Source: Chitinophagaceae bacterium UBA2789 | Lineage (GTDB): Bacteria > Bacteroidota > Bacteroidia > Chitinophagales > Chitinophagaceae | DNA: 23,585 bases | Direction of reading: 5' to 3' | Assembly: GCA_002352145.1 (NCBI GenBank) | Contig: DEHX01000008.1 | Location: 32,607 to 56,191, forward strand | Notes under the pieces: generated by a model | The model's input: the letters and a program-made list of their open reading frames with translations, nothing else | Database searches by the model: none | What the model was told of the DNA's origin: nothing | Position numbers and translations under genes: made by a program | Shown here: piece after piece, positions 1 through 8,278 of the stretch | Layout of the letters: each line of letters opens with the position of its first letter | How positions within the stretch are numbered: position 1 is the first letter of the stretch

Positions 1-206
1 TTCTCTCCTACTTCATATGGAATAGTAGATGCTGTAGTAATTACCTCAATACGGGAATTAACCCCTCCGGCCTCTTCTACTACTCTACGAAGTATGCCTA
101 ATTCAAAAAAATTCAGATTATTGCGGTGAATCTCACCTATCTCAAGGTCTGTTCCCTTGTCTTCAGCTCCGCCAATAGCGATCAGTTTTCCTTTAGGATT
201 ACTCAT
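1..206 (-). CDS. cphB: Cyanophycinase, N-terminal fragment (cut by window edge)
   Basis: Only the first 68 codons are inside the window, read leftward from an ATG at 206-204. The translation opens with GKLIAIGGAEDKG and continues to IEVITTAST, which matches the start of the cyanophycinase (peptidase S51) family: a first beta strand ending in IGGAEDK and a second in V-I-x-T-A-S. Family members hydrolyse cyanophycin (multi-L-arginyl-poly-L-aspartate) to beta-Asp-Arg dipeptides. The catalytic serine would lie beyond the window and cannot be checked. The family assignment is strengthened by cyanophycin synthetase 1.5 kb away. There is no obvious signal peptide, so this looks like the intracellular form. 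The gap to the upstream minus-strand PLP enzyme is 88 bases. The two could be co-transcribed, but no clear TAnnTTTG box was found in the gap. Confidence 0.85.
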   Translation of the reverse strand, partial: MSNPKGKLIAIGGAEDKGTDLEIGEIHRNNLNFFELGILRRVVEEAGGVNSRIEVITTASTIPYEVGE

Positions 207-294
207 TCAAGAGGGTTTGATTAAGACAAAATAAATGAAAAAAAACAGAACGTAAATTCTCCCGGCGACAGTATGTGCAAATGTGGAAAAGAAA

Positions 295-1593
295 TCAGCT
301 TTTAGCAAAATGACGAATACCCTCAACTAATACATCCAGGTTTTGGGTAGTTGTATACACATTAGGCGTAACCCTCACCCCAACAATATTCTCCCATGTA
401 ATAGCCACCGTATGCACCTTATATTTGTCCAGGAGGAAGGAATCAAGCTCATTAGGTTTTTTGCCCGCTATACCCACATTGCCAATAGCACATCCCCATT
501 TAGCATCGAATGATGTATGCAATTTGACACCATGGATGTCTCTGACTTTTTCCATCCAATAATTTTTAAGGTAGTGCAGTCGTTTTTGTTTTCGCTCAAT
601 CCCGATCATATCGTGAAATTCGATGGCTTTGCCAATGGCCTGCTCAATATAAAAAGGTCTTGTCCCCAACGCTTCAAATTTGCGTATATCATCCTTCAAC
701 GGGTTATCACTTGTAGCAAACATCGGGTAGATGTTCTTGATCTTTTCTTTGCGTACATATAACAGACCGCTGCCGATCGGTGCATAGAGCCATTTATGCA
801 GGCTGGCTGCAAAATAGTCGCAATCAAGATCAGGTATTTTAAAATCAAAATGAGCAAAACTATGTGCACCGTCCACCACCACTTCTATTCCTCTTTTATG
901 TGCCTCAGCTGCAATCTTTTTTACAGGTAATATCTGTCCGTTCCAGTTGATAATATGTGTGATATGAACCAGTTTTGTCTTTGGTGTAAAAGCATTTACG
1001 TACTTCCTGACAAGGTAATCTTCATCTTCACTTGGCAGGTCCAGATTGATCCAGGCCATTTTAATACCATCCCTAAGCTCCCGCTGTTTATATGCATTGA
1101 TCATATTGGGATAATCCTGCTTAGCTGCCACCACTTCATCACCAGCCTTTAACTGTAAGCCAAAAATGATCGTCTCCAAACCTTCAGAAGAATTCCTGTT
1201 TATTGCAATCTCTTCCGGCGAGCAGCCAGCCAACCTAGCCAGGTTTTTCCTTAAGGGTTCCCTTCCCTGGTCCAAAATACGCCACATGTAATAGCTCGGC
1301 GCTTCATTACTAAGATCATAATATCGCTTCATCGCATCCTGAACAGTTTTAGGGGCAGGGGAAACTCCTCCATTATTCAGGTTGATCAATGCAGGGGAAA
1401 CAGTAAACGACTGCTGAATGTAATACCAGAAATCCTCCTCTGTTGCGAGGTCTTCCGGAGATACACCCTTTGCATCTTTCAATGCAGCTTCCAGGTTTCG
1501 GCTCCATGCTGGTTGCGTCAAAGACGATAGAATGGCAGTTGCAGAAAACATACCTGCTCTTTGCAGAAATCTGCGGCGGTTGGTTGAAGACAT
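295..1593 (-). CDS. Tat-signal class V aminotransferase-fold PLP enzyme (isopenicillin N epimerase-like)
   Basis: A 432-residue fold-type I PLP protein of the class V (CefD/NifS-like) group. The PLP-binding aspartate is in DGAHS (241-245) and the Schiff-base lysine is K267 in SLHKW, followed by the glycine-rich GSGLLYV. The N-terminus carries a twin-arginine motif (NRRRFLQ, residues 5-11), a hydrophobic stretch (about 14-26) and an A-W-S cleavage-like site near 31, so it is probably exported folded with its cofactor. The substrate is unknown; relatives include epimerases, desulfurases and lyases, and I see no desulfurase-type cysteine loop. It lies between cphB (same strand, downstream) and cphA (divergent), which hints at a role in handling cyanophycin-derived or other amino acids. 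An exported enzyme would not meet an intracellular polymer, so that link is inference. Confidence 0.85.
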   Translation of the reverse strand: MSSTNRRRFLQRAGMFSATAILSSLTQPAWSRNLEAALKDAKGVSPEDLATEEDFWYYIQQSFTVSPALINLNNGGVSPAPKTVQDAMKRYYDLSNEAPSYYMWRILDQGREPLRKNLARLAGCSPEEIAINRNSSEGLETIIFGLQLKAGDEVVAAKQDYPNMINAYKQRELRDGIKMAWINLDLPSEDEDYLVRKYVNAFTPKTKLVHITHIINWNGQILPVKKIAAEAHKRGIEVVVDGAHSFAHFDFKIPDLDCDYFAASLHKWLYAPIGSGLLYVRKEKIKNIYPMFATSDNPLKDDIRKFEALGTRPFYIEQAIGKAIEFHDMIGIERKQKRLHYLKNYWMEKVRDIHGVKLHTSFDAKWGCAIGNVGIAGKKPNELDSFLLDKYKVHTVAITWENIVGVRVTPNVYTTTQNLDVLVEGIRHFAKS

Positions 1594-1748
1594 GTCAGTT
1601 ATTTTAATAATTAAATGTACTGAAAACGTTCCCTTAAACTGTAAAAGACTCTAAATGAAAAAGGAGGTTAATATTGAATCAGGCCTCCCAAGTACAAGTA
1701 TTGGTCACCTTATGAAAAAAAACTATCTTCCAAACTCAACTATTGTGT

Positions 1749-4397
1749 ATGAAAATACTTGAGATCAAAGTGCTGAAAGGTCCCAACTACTGGAGTGTAA
1801 GGCGTAACAAACTTATCCAGATGAAGCTGGACCTTGAAGAGAAAGAGAATATGCCTACCAATAAGATTCCAGGCTTCAGGGAAAGATTGGAAAAACTCCT
1901 GCCTTCCTTATATGAGCATCGTTGCAGTGTCGGTAAACCCGGCGGTTTTTTTCAACGGGTGGATGAAGGAACCTGGATGGGCCATGTTGTAGAACATATT
2001 GCCTTAGAGATTCAGACCCTTGCCGGGATGGATACCGGTTTCGGCAGAACCCGGACACCTGAAGGAGAAAAAGAAGGTATCTATTATGTTGTATTCAGCT
2101 ATATGGAAGAGGATGCCGGTGTATATGCAGCCAAAGCAGCTGTACGCATAGCCCAGGCATTGATCGATGGACAGGAATACGACATGACAGATGATATCCA
2201 AAAAATGAGAGAGATAAGAGAAGACACCCGTCTCGGCCCATCCACCGGCTGTATTGTAGATGAAGCGGCCAAGAGAGGAATTCCCTATATCAGGCTTAAC
2301 AAACAAAGTCTTGTTCAATTGGGATATGGAGTCAATCAAAAAAGAATAAGAGCAACCATTGCCTCCACCACTTCTAATATAGCTGTAGACATTGCCTGTG
2401 ATAAAGAAGAAACCAAAATGCTGCTGGAGGCTGCTGAAATTCCCGTGCCAAGGGGCACTGTAATTCGAACAGAAGTTGGTCTTGATGAAGCGATTGAAAA
2501 ATTTGGCTATCCACTGGTTATAAAACCTATTGATGGAAACCATGGTAAGGGTAATACCACTAATATCACCAATAAGGAACAGGCGTTAAAAGCTTTCGCT
2601 GCCGCAAAAGAATACAGCCGGAGCGTCATTGTGGAACGATTCATTACCGGCTATGATTTCCGTTGTCTTGTTATCAACTACAAATTCATTTGTGCGGCAT
2701 TAAGAACTCCCGCCTCTGTGGTGGGAGATGGTATACACAACATTCAATGGCTGATTGATGAGACCAACAAGGATCCCCGCCGTGGCTATGGACATGAAAA
2801 AGTGCTGACGCAAATAACCGTTGACCAGTTTACGCAAAAAATGCTGGACGACAAAGGTTATACATTGGAAACAGTGCCTGTAAAAGGAGAAAGGGTTTTA
2901 TTAAAGCCAACTGCCAACCTCTCTACCGGAGGAACCTCTACGGATGTTACTGATGAAGTGCATCCCGCAAATATTTTCATGTTTGAAAGAATAGCCAAAA
3001 TCATCGGATTGGATATTTGCGGAATTGATGTGATGGCCAATGATCTGCGAACACCCATTAATGAAAATGGCGGTGCCATACTGGAAGTAAATGCAGCACC
3101 CGGATTCCGCATGCATATTGAACCGGCAGAAGGGTTGCCAAGAAATGTGGCTGAACCGGTAGTTGATATGCTATTCCCAAAAGGTAGTGTGGGAAGAATT
3201 CCCATCATTGCCATCACTGGTACGAACGGCAAAACAACAACAACAAGACTTACTGCCCATATAGCCAAAAGTGCCGGCAAAAAAGTAGGCTACACCACAT
3301 CTGATGGTGTTTACATTCAAAACCAGCTGATGATGAAAGGCGATTGTACCGGCCCGGTTTCTTCTGCCTTTGTATTAAAAGATCCAACGGTGGACTTTGC
3401 TGTTCTGGAATGTGCACGGGGCGGAATCTTAAAATCTGGTTTAGCATTTCAGAATTGTGAAGTGGCTGTTGTAACCAACGTCGCCGCGGATCATATTGGT
3501 CTCGGAGGTATACATTCTGTTGAGGCAATGGCAAAAGTGAAAGCAGTAGTTCCGGAAACCGTCTTCCCCCATGGATATGCGGTATTAAATGCGGATGATG
3601 ACCTGGTATATAAAATGAAATATGACCTTAAGTGCAATATTGCCTTATTTAGCATGGACGAAAATAATCCACGCATCAAAGAGCATTGCGCTGATCATGG
3701 CCTTGCCTGTGTTTTCGAAAATGGTTTTATCACCATCATGAAAGGCAACTGGAAGATAAGGGTCCTGGCAGCCAGGGATATACCGATTACCTACGAAGGA
3801 AAAGCTGTTCATAATATTAATAACTGCCTGCCGGCAATATTATCCGCTTACCTTTTCAGAGATATTACGATTGAAGATATCCGGACCGGGCTGCAAACAT
3901 TTATCCCCAGTGAAAAACTGACACCGGGAAGATTGAATTTCTTCCATTTCAAAAATTTCACAATGCTGGCCGACTTTGCACACAATCCACATGGTATGCG
4001 GCTTTTGTGTGACTTTGTCAGCAAACTGGATTATCCTTACAAAGTAGGTGTCATCAGTGGCACTGGCGACCGCCGTGATGAAGACATCCGGGAACTGGGC
4101 GAAATATCTGCTCAGCATTTTGATGAGATCATTATCCGTTGCGATAAAAATCTCAGGGGCAGGACTGCCGATGAGATCATAGGGCTGCTAAAAGAAGGTA
4201 TAGAAAAAGTAAACCCAACTATTCCGGTAATGACAATCCCTAACGAAGACCAGGCTCTTGATTATATATATGAAAATCATAGACCCGGTTCATTATATAC
4301 CATTATGTGTGATGTGGTGGCTAGGGCCCTGGACAAGATCAAAGAGCTGAAAGTGAGGGAAGAAACAGAAGGCATAAAGTCCCAGCAACCCGTCTAA
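1749..4397 (+). CDS. cphA: Cyanophycin synthetase
   Basis: An 882-residue protein, the normal CphA length, that polymerises Asp and Arg into cyanophycin using ATP in the cytoplasm. The ATG at 1749 is preferred over the in-frame TTG at 1743 because family members begin MKIL...GPNYWS. Order of domains: N domain (about 1-160) with the conserved GPNYWSVRR and an HVVEH motif (79-83); ATP-grasp domain (about 210-460, with VIKPIDGNHGKGN) that adds one amino acid; Mur-ligase-like domain from about 485 with the P-loop GTNGKTTTT (491-499), ECARGGILK and ADFAHNPHG, which adds the other. Which domain adds which residue is known from the family, not visible here. All key motifs are intact, so the enzyme should be active. 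It is divergent from the PLP enzyme and separated by 155 bases. A short hairpin follows the stop codon but has no T-run. Confidence 0.96.
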   Translation: MKILEIKVLKGPNYWSVRRNKLIQMKLDLEEKENMPTNKIPGFRERLEKLLPSLYEHRCSVGKPGGFFQRVDEGTWMGHVVEHIALEIQTLAGMDTGFGRTRTPEGEKEGIYYVVFSYMEEDAGVYAAKAAVRIAQALIDGQEYDMTDDIQKMREIREDTRLGPSTGCIVDEAAKRGIPYIRLNKQSLVQLGYGVNQKRIRATIASTTSNIAVDIACDKEETKMLLEAAEIPVPRGTVIRTEVGLDEAIEKFGYPLVIKPIDGNHGKGNTTNITNKEQALKAFAAAKEYSRSVIVERFITGYDFRCLVINYKFICAALRTPASVVGDGIHNIQWLIDETNKDPRRGYGHEKVLTQITVDQFTQKMLDDKGYTLETVPVKGERVLLKPTANLSTGGTSTDVTDEVHPANIFMFERIAKIIGLDICGIDVMANDLRTPINENGGAILEVNAAPGFRMHIEPAEGLPRNVAEPVVDMLFPKGSVGRIPIIAITGTNGKTTTTRLTAHIAKSAGKKVGYTTSDGVYIQNQLMMKGDCTGPVSSAFVLKDPTVDFAVLECARGGILKSGLAFQNCEVAVVTNVAADHIGLGGIHSVEAMAKVKAVVPETVFPHGYAVLNADDDLVYKMKYDLKCNIALFSMDENNPRIKEHCADHGLACVFENGFITIMKGNWKIRVLAARDIPITYEGKAVHNINNCLPAILSAYLFRDITIEDIRTGLQTFIPSEKLTPGRLNFFHFKNFTMLADFAHNPHGMRLLCDFVSKLDYPYKVGVISGTGDRRDEDIRELGEISAQHFDEIIIRCDKNLRGRTADEIIGLLKEGIEKVNPTIPVMTIPNEDQALDYIYENHRPGSLYTIMCDVVARALDKIKELKVREETEGIKSQQPV

Positions 4398-4414
4398 AAT
4401 CTTTCAAATTCCTT

Positions 4415-4445
4415 TTGGGAGAAAAGGCTGATAGCCCTATTTTTG
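4415..4445 (+). promoter_or_regulatory. Bacteroidota-type promoter for tRNA-Gln
   Basis: A -33-like TTG (4415-4417) is followed after 20 bases by TATTTTTG (4438-4445), a perfect match to the Bacteroidota -7 consensus TAnnTTTG. The predicted start is a few bases before the mature tRNA 5' end at 4463. This is the only promoter in the window with both elements at standard spacing. Confidence 0.65.
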
Positions 4446-4462
4446 CACTCCCAAAACAGGAT

Positions 4463-4533
4463 TGAGCTATGGTGTAACGGTAGCACTACAGATTTTGGTT
4501 CTGTCTGTCTAGGTTCGAATCCTAGTAGCTCAA
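4463..4533 (+). tRNA. tRNA-Gln (anticodon TTG)
   Basis: A 71-base cloverleaf. The acceptor stem TGAGCTA (4463-4469) pairs with TAGCTCA (4526-4532), with discriminator A at 4533. The anticodon stem ACAGA/TCTGT encloses the loop TTTTGGT, giving anticodon TTG (reads CAA, wobble CAG). The T arm contains the standard GGTTCGAATCC. The 3' CCA is not encoded (the next bases are CAG), so it must be added. The gene stands alone with its own promoter and terminator between cphA and rfbD. No integrase or attachment-site duplication is seen beside it. Confidence 0.96.
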
Positions 4534-4539
4534 CAGAGG

Positions 4540-4563
4540 TCCCGGTCAAAAGCCGGGATTTTT
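4540..4563 (+). terminator. Rho-independent terminator of tRNA-Gln
   Basis: The six-base arm TCCCGG (4540-4545) pairs with CCGGGA (4553-4558) around a 7-base loop and is followed by TTTTT (4559-4563). It starts six bases after the tRNA. The T-run touches the stop codon of the convergent rfbD at 4563. On the minus strand there is no matching T-run, so it works in one direction only. Confidence 0.75.
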
Positions 4564-5426
4564 CATTTTAACCGGTTTAAACAGTCCCTTAAGCTATCTT
4601 TCCAGTCTTTTAGGGATATACCATAAGTCTCCTCAATTTTCGATTTATCCAGAACCGAATACACAGGCCTTTTAGCGGGGGTAGGATAAGATGTGGTAGG
4701 TATGGCAGTCACTTTACAATTGCTTTCGGTCAAATCACGGATTGCGACAGCAAAATCAAACCAGCTGATTACTCCTTCATTGCTGTAATGATAAATACCG
4801 GGGGACCATTTGGCCGATGAAATGATATGCATTATTGCATCTGCAAGGTCTGCTGCATAGGTAGGCGAACCGATCTGATCATTGACTACATACAACTGGT
4901 CTTTCTCCTTCATCAGTTTTATCATTGTCTTCACGAAATTCCTCCCATACTCAGAATAAACCCAGGAAGTTCTTATAATAATAGATTCAGAATTAAATTG
5001 TAATGCTTCTTTCTCTCCTTCCAGTTTTGAAGCACCATATACGCTTTGGGGATTTGTAGTTGCATCTTCCTTGTAAGGCGCTGAAGCAGTGCCATCAAAT
5101 ACATAGTCAGTAGAAATATGCAGAAATTTCGTGCCGTACTCCTTACATACGGCCGCCAGTACTCCCACTGCTTCGCCATTTACCTGGAAGGCAAGGTCCT
5201 TTTCCGTTTCTGCCCTGTCCACGGCTGTATAGGCGGCACAATTGATGAGATATTGGGGATGATAGCCTTTGAAAAAATTCCTGACCAGTTCAAAATGATG
5301 AATGGGTAAATCTTCTCTGGATAGAAAGATAAATTCAAACTGAGGGTACTGTGACTCCAGTTGTTTTAGCTCTTTTCCCAACTGACCGTTGGCTCCTGTA
5401 ACCAATATTTTTGGTTTTGCTTCCAT
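4563..5426 (-). CDS. rfbD: dTDP-4-dehydrorhamnose reductase
   Basis: A 287-residue extended short-chain dehydrogenase, the usual RmlD length. It performs the last step of dTDP-L-rhamnose synthesis, reducing dTDP-4-keto-L-rhamnose with NAD(P)H in the cytoplasm. Visible features: nucleotide-binding GANGQLG (11-17), the family signature HISTDYVFDG (about 103-112), NCAAYTAVD (62-70) and the catalytic pair Y130 and K134 in VYGASK. It is the last gene of the six-gene sugar operon. Its ATG overlaps the rfbC stop by one base (TAATG), implying translational coupling. The preceding enzymes RmlA and RmlB are not in the window and must be encoded elsewhere for the pathway to run. Confidence 0.95.
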   Translation of the reverse strand: MEAKPKILVTGANGQLGKELKQLESQYPQFEFIFLSREDLPIHHFELVRNFFKGYHPQYLINCAAYTAVDRAETEKDLAFQVNGEAVGVLAAVCKEYGTKFLHISTDYVFDGTASAPYKEDATTNPQSVYGASKLEGEKEALQFNSESIIIRTSWVYSEYGRNFVKTMIKLMKEKDQLYVVNDQIGSPTYAADLADAIMHIISSAKWSPGIYHYSNEGVISWFDFAVAIRDLTESNCKVTAIPTTSYPTPAKRPVYSVLDKSKIEETYGISLKDWKDSLRDCLNRLK

Positions 5427-5986
5427 TATCCTTCAAAAACAAAACTGTTATTACATTCTGCAAATACTGGCAGTATTTTGTCTTTATCCGAAACCACTGC
5501 GTATTCAGCCGGTATTCGCCAGTCAATATTCAGTTCGGGATCGTTGTAGAAAATGCCAGCCTCACTTTGTTTGTTGTAAAACTCATCACATTTATACAGC
5601 ACTTCTGCCTTTTCACTTAACACAGAAAATCCGTGGGCAAACCCTTTTGGTATCAGTAATTGTCTTTTATTTTTTGCAGATAACACTTTACTGTAGCTCT
5701 TGCCATAAGTTGGTGAACCTTTACGGATATCCACCACCACATCAAGGATTTTGCCACGAAGCACCCTGACCAGTTTACTCTGGGCATAAGGCGGCAACTG
5801 GTAATGCAGGCCCCTGATTACACCATAGGTGGAAGATGACTGGTTATCCTGTACCCAATGGGTGCTGATTCCCTCGTGCTGAAATATTTTTTCATTAAAT
5901 GATTCAAAAAAATAGCCCCTGCTGTCTTCGAAAACAGTCGGTTCAAAAACCAATAAACCCGGAAAATCAGTTTTAATAAATGGCAT
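5426..5986 (-). CDS. rfbC: dTDP-4-dehydrorhamnose 3,5-epimerase
   Basis: A 186-residue cupin-fold protein of the RmlC family, at normal length. It epimerises C3 and C5 of dTDP-4-keto-6-deoxy-D-glucose. Signature residues are present: FEDSRGYFFESF (19-30), the catalytic His in RGLHYQ (H61), K71 in the QSKLVR strand, PKGFAHGF (113-120) and the active-site tyrosine Y131 in VLYKC. It begins two bases after the stop of the upstream dehydrogenase and overlaps rfbD by one base, so it is clearly inside the operon. The product passes directly to RfbD. Confidence 0.95.
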   Translation of the reverse strand: MPFIKTDFPGLLVFEPTVFEDSRGYFFESFNEKIFQHEGISTHWVQDNQSSSTYGVIRGLHYQLPPYAQSKLVRVLRGKILDVVVDIRKGSPTYGKSYSKVLSAKNKRQLLIPKGFAHGFSVLSEKAEVLYKCDEFYNKQSEAGIFYNDPELNIDWRIPAEYAVVSDKDKILPVFAECNNSFVFEG

Positions 5987-5988
5987 AG

Positions 5989-7278
5989 TTATAAACTCCA
6001 GTATGGGCGGTTAGTAATTTTTGATCTGTAAATTCCTTTCAGGTCGGCGATGAGCCCATGCGGCTTTGTGATGCTTACAAAATAGTTTTCATCCAGCTCT
6101 TTATATTGTTTATGAGGCACCGGAATAATGACTGCATCATAGTCGTTGGCCACTTTGTCCACCAACCCAAATCCATACTCGTGGATGAGCTCATCAGAAT
6201 CGGCATGCGGATCTTCCACCTCCACATTTACATAAAATTCTTTCAGTGCATTCACCACATCACTTACTTTGGAATTCCGGATGTCACTTACATCCTCTTT
6301 AAAAGTAGCGCCTTTAACCAATACTTTGGCTGATTTCACATCGCCGTTATTCTTGATTATATGCTGAATCACTTTCTTGGCTACATATTTCCCCATATTA
6401 TCATTGATATTCCGACCTGCCAGTATCACTTCTGAATGATAACCCAGCTCTTTAGCTTTATACGTAAGATAATAAGGATCAACACCGATACAATGCCCAC
6501 CTACAAGGCCCGGCTGAAACTTCAAGAAATTCCATTTGGTACCGGCAGCCTCCAATACTTCGTAGGTATTGATATTCATTTTATCAAAAATCACAGAGAG
6601 TTCATTCATCAGAGCAATGTTTAGGTCTCTTTGTGTATTCTCAATGATCTTGGCTGCTTCTGCCACTTTTATAGACGAAGCCCTGTGCACACCAGCCTTC
6701 ACTACAAGTTCATATGTTTTGGCAATTTCTTCCAGCGATTCAGCATCGCAGCCTGAAACTACTTTTACGATGGTTGCTAAAGTATGTTGCTTATCTCCCG
6801 GGTTAATCCTTTCAGGTGAATAACCCAATTTAAAATCAATTACGTTTTTAAGTCCTGATAATTTTTCAATGACCGGCAAACAGTCTTCCTCTGTACAGCC
6901 AGGATAAACTGTTGATTCGAATACCACATAATCTCCTTTCTTAATCACTTTTCCTACCGTTTCAGAAGCCCTGAGTACAAGAGTCAGGTCCGGTACATTA
7001 TGTTCGTCAACCGGTGTAGGAACTGCCACAATTAAAAACTTAGCCTCCCTCAGTACATCCAGTGAATCGGTGAAAACAATATCACATCCTTCAAAAGCTT
7101 CTTTTCCCAGTTCATTGCTAGGATCAATACCCTGTTTCATCATTTCAATCCGCTTTGAACTGATGTCAAATCCTATCACAGATACTTTGCGGGCAAACTC
7201 CAATGCAATCGGAAGTCCTACATAACCCAATCCTATTACGGCCAGTTTTGCTTTCTTGTCAATAAGTTCCTGGTACAT
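5989..7278 (-). CDS. UDP-N-acetylhexosamine 6-dehydrogenase (TviB/WbpA/WbpO type)
   Basis: A 429-residue nucleotide-sugar dehydrogenase. It has a Rossmann GLGYVGL (16-22), AVPTPVDEHN (about 85-94), a central ESTVYPGCTE (121-130) and the catalytic cysteine C263 in GGHCIGVDPYYL. ESTVYPGCTEE and GGHCIGVDPYY place it in the VipA/TviB group that oxidises UDP-GlcNAc or UDP-GalNAc to the uronic acid, rather than with UDP-glucose dehydrogenase. The two substrates cannot be told apart from sequence alone. The first gene of the operon encodes a WbpE-like aminotransferase, so a 2,3-diaminouronic acid branch is possible. That branch would also need a 3-dehydrogenase (WbpB) and an acetyltransferase (WbpD), neither of which is here. 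Confidence 0.9.
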   Translation of the reverse strand: MYQELIDKKAKLAVIGLGYVGLPIALEFARKVSVIGFDISSKRIEMMKQGIDPSNELGKEAFEGCDIVFTDSLDVLREAKFLIVAVPTPVDEHNVPDLTLVLRASETVGKVIKKGDYVVFESTVYPGCTEEDCLPVIEKLSGLKNVIDFKLGYSPERINPGDKQHTLATIVKVVSGCDAESLEEIAKTYELVVKAGVHRASSIKVAEAAKIIENTQRDLNIALMNELSVIFDKMNINTYEVLEAAGTKWNFLKFQPGLVGGHCIGVDPYYLTYKAKELGYHSEVILAGRNINDNMGKYVAKKVIQHIIKNNGDVKSAKVLVKGATFKEDVSDIRNSKVSDVVNALKEFYVNVEVEDPHADSDELIHEYGFGLVDKVANDYDAVIIPVPHKQYKELDENYFVSITKPHGLIADLKGIYRSKITNRPYWSL

Positions 7279-7287
7279 GATTATTTT

Positions 7288-8271
7288 TTATTTCAGGCTT
7301 ATAAATTCTTTGGGTTGCTTGGTCAGTTCTTCATGCGGAAGTGACTTAAAATAATCGTAAGTGATTTTCAAACCTTCTGCACGGCTCACCTTTGGCTCCC
7401 ATCCCAGTATGGTTTTCGCTTTTGTGATATCTGGCTGACGCTGTTTGGGATCATCCACCGGCAATGGCTTGTATACTATCTTCACTTTATTGCCAGTGAG
7501 TGCCAAAATTTCTTCCGCAAAATCTTTCAATGAAATCTCAATAGGATTTCCAATATTTACCGGCATTATGTAATCACTTAAGAGCAACCTGTAGATTCCA
7601 TCAATTAGATCATCCACATAACAGAAACTACGGGTTTGTGAACCATCCCCAAAAACAGTAAGGTCTTCTCCTCTCAACGCCTGGCCAATAAAAGCCGGTA
7701 AGGCCCTTCCATCATTCAGACGCATTCTCGGGCCGTAGGTATTGAATATTCTGACGATCCGGGTATCCACGCCATGAAAGGTATGATAGGCCATAGTGAT
7801 AGACTCCATATACCGCTTCGCCTCATCATACACCCCTCTCGGACCCACAGGGTTTACATTTCCCCAGTATTCTTCCGTTTGCGGATGCACCAAAGGATCT
7901 CCGTATACTTCACTGGTAGACGCTACCAATATTCTTGCCCCCTTCGCTTTAGCTAACCCCAAGCAGTTATGTGTTCCCATTGCACCCACTTTCAGTGTCT
8001 GAATAGGAATTTTCAGGTAATCGATAGGGCTGGCCGGAGAAGCAAAGTGCAAAATATAATCAAGTTTGCCCGGGACATGGATAAACTTTGTTACATCATG
8101 GTGGTAAAACTCAAATTGTTCCAGTTTGAATAAATGCTCGATATTCTTCAAATCTCCGGTAATGAGGTTATCCATGCCAATAACATGATAACCTTCATTT
8201 ATGAAGCGATCACAAAGATGAGATCCCAGGAACCCGGCAGCACCGGTTATTAATACCCTTTTTCTTTCCAT
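7288..8271 (-). CDS. uxs: UDP-glucuronate decarboxylase (UDP-xylose synthase)
   Basis: A 327-residue extended SDR enzyme that converts UDP-glucuronate to UDP-xylose with NAD+ recycled in the active site. Evidence: GAAGFLG (10-16), the UXS hallmark LHFASPASPxDY (74-85), ASTSEVYGDP (117-126) with the family's active-site Ser/Glu, catalytic Y148 and K152 in YDEAK, and FGDGSQTRSFCYVDDL. It sits directly downstream of ugd in transcription order with a 7-base gap, which supplies its substrate: Ugd makes UDP-GlcA and this enzyme makes UDP-Xyl. Xylose, or a derivative, is therefore a likely component of the surface glycan. Confidence 0.94.
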   Translation of the reverse strand: MERKRVLITGAAGFLGSHLCDRFINEGYHVIGMDNLITGDLKNIEHLFKLEQFEFYHHDVTKFIHVPGKLDYILHFASPASPIDYLKIPIQTLKVGAMGTHNCLGLAKAKGARILVASTSEVYGDPLVHPQTEEYWGNVNPVGPRGVYDEAKRYMESITMAYHTFHGVDTRIVRIFNTYGPRMRLNDGRALPAFIGQALRGEDLTVFGDGSQTRSFCYVDDLIDGIYRLLLSDYIMPVNIGNPIEISLKDFAEEILALTGNKVKIVYKPLPVDDPKQRQPDITKAKTILGWEPKVSRAEGLKITYDYFKSLPHEELTKQPKEFISLK

Positions 8272-8278
8272 CTGTTTT

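Noticed and set aside
1743..1748. TTG at 1743 as the cphA start
   Set aside because: The ATG two codons later matches the conserved family N-terminus.
2858..3280. Open frame of 140 codons opposite cphA
   Set aside because: It lies entirely inside a well-conserved gene on the other strand and shows no family resemblance; it is a shadow of cphA codon structure.
4411..4427. CCTTTT/AAAAGG hairpin after cphA as a terminator
   Set aside because: The stem is AT-rich and short, no T-run follows, and it overlaps the tRNA promoter -33 element.
5389..5769. 126-codon plus-strand frame across rfbD/rfbC
   Set aside because: It is antisense to two conserved enzymes, with a Cys/His/Phe-rich composition typical of shadow frames.
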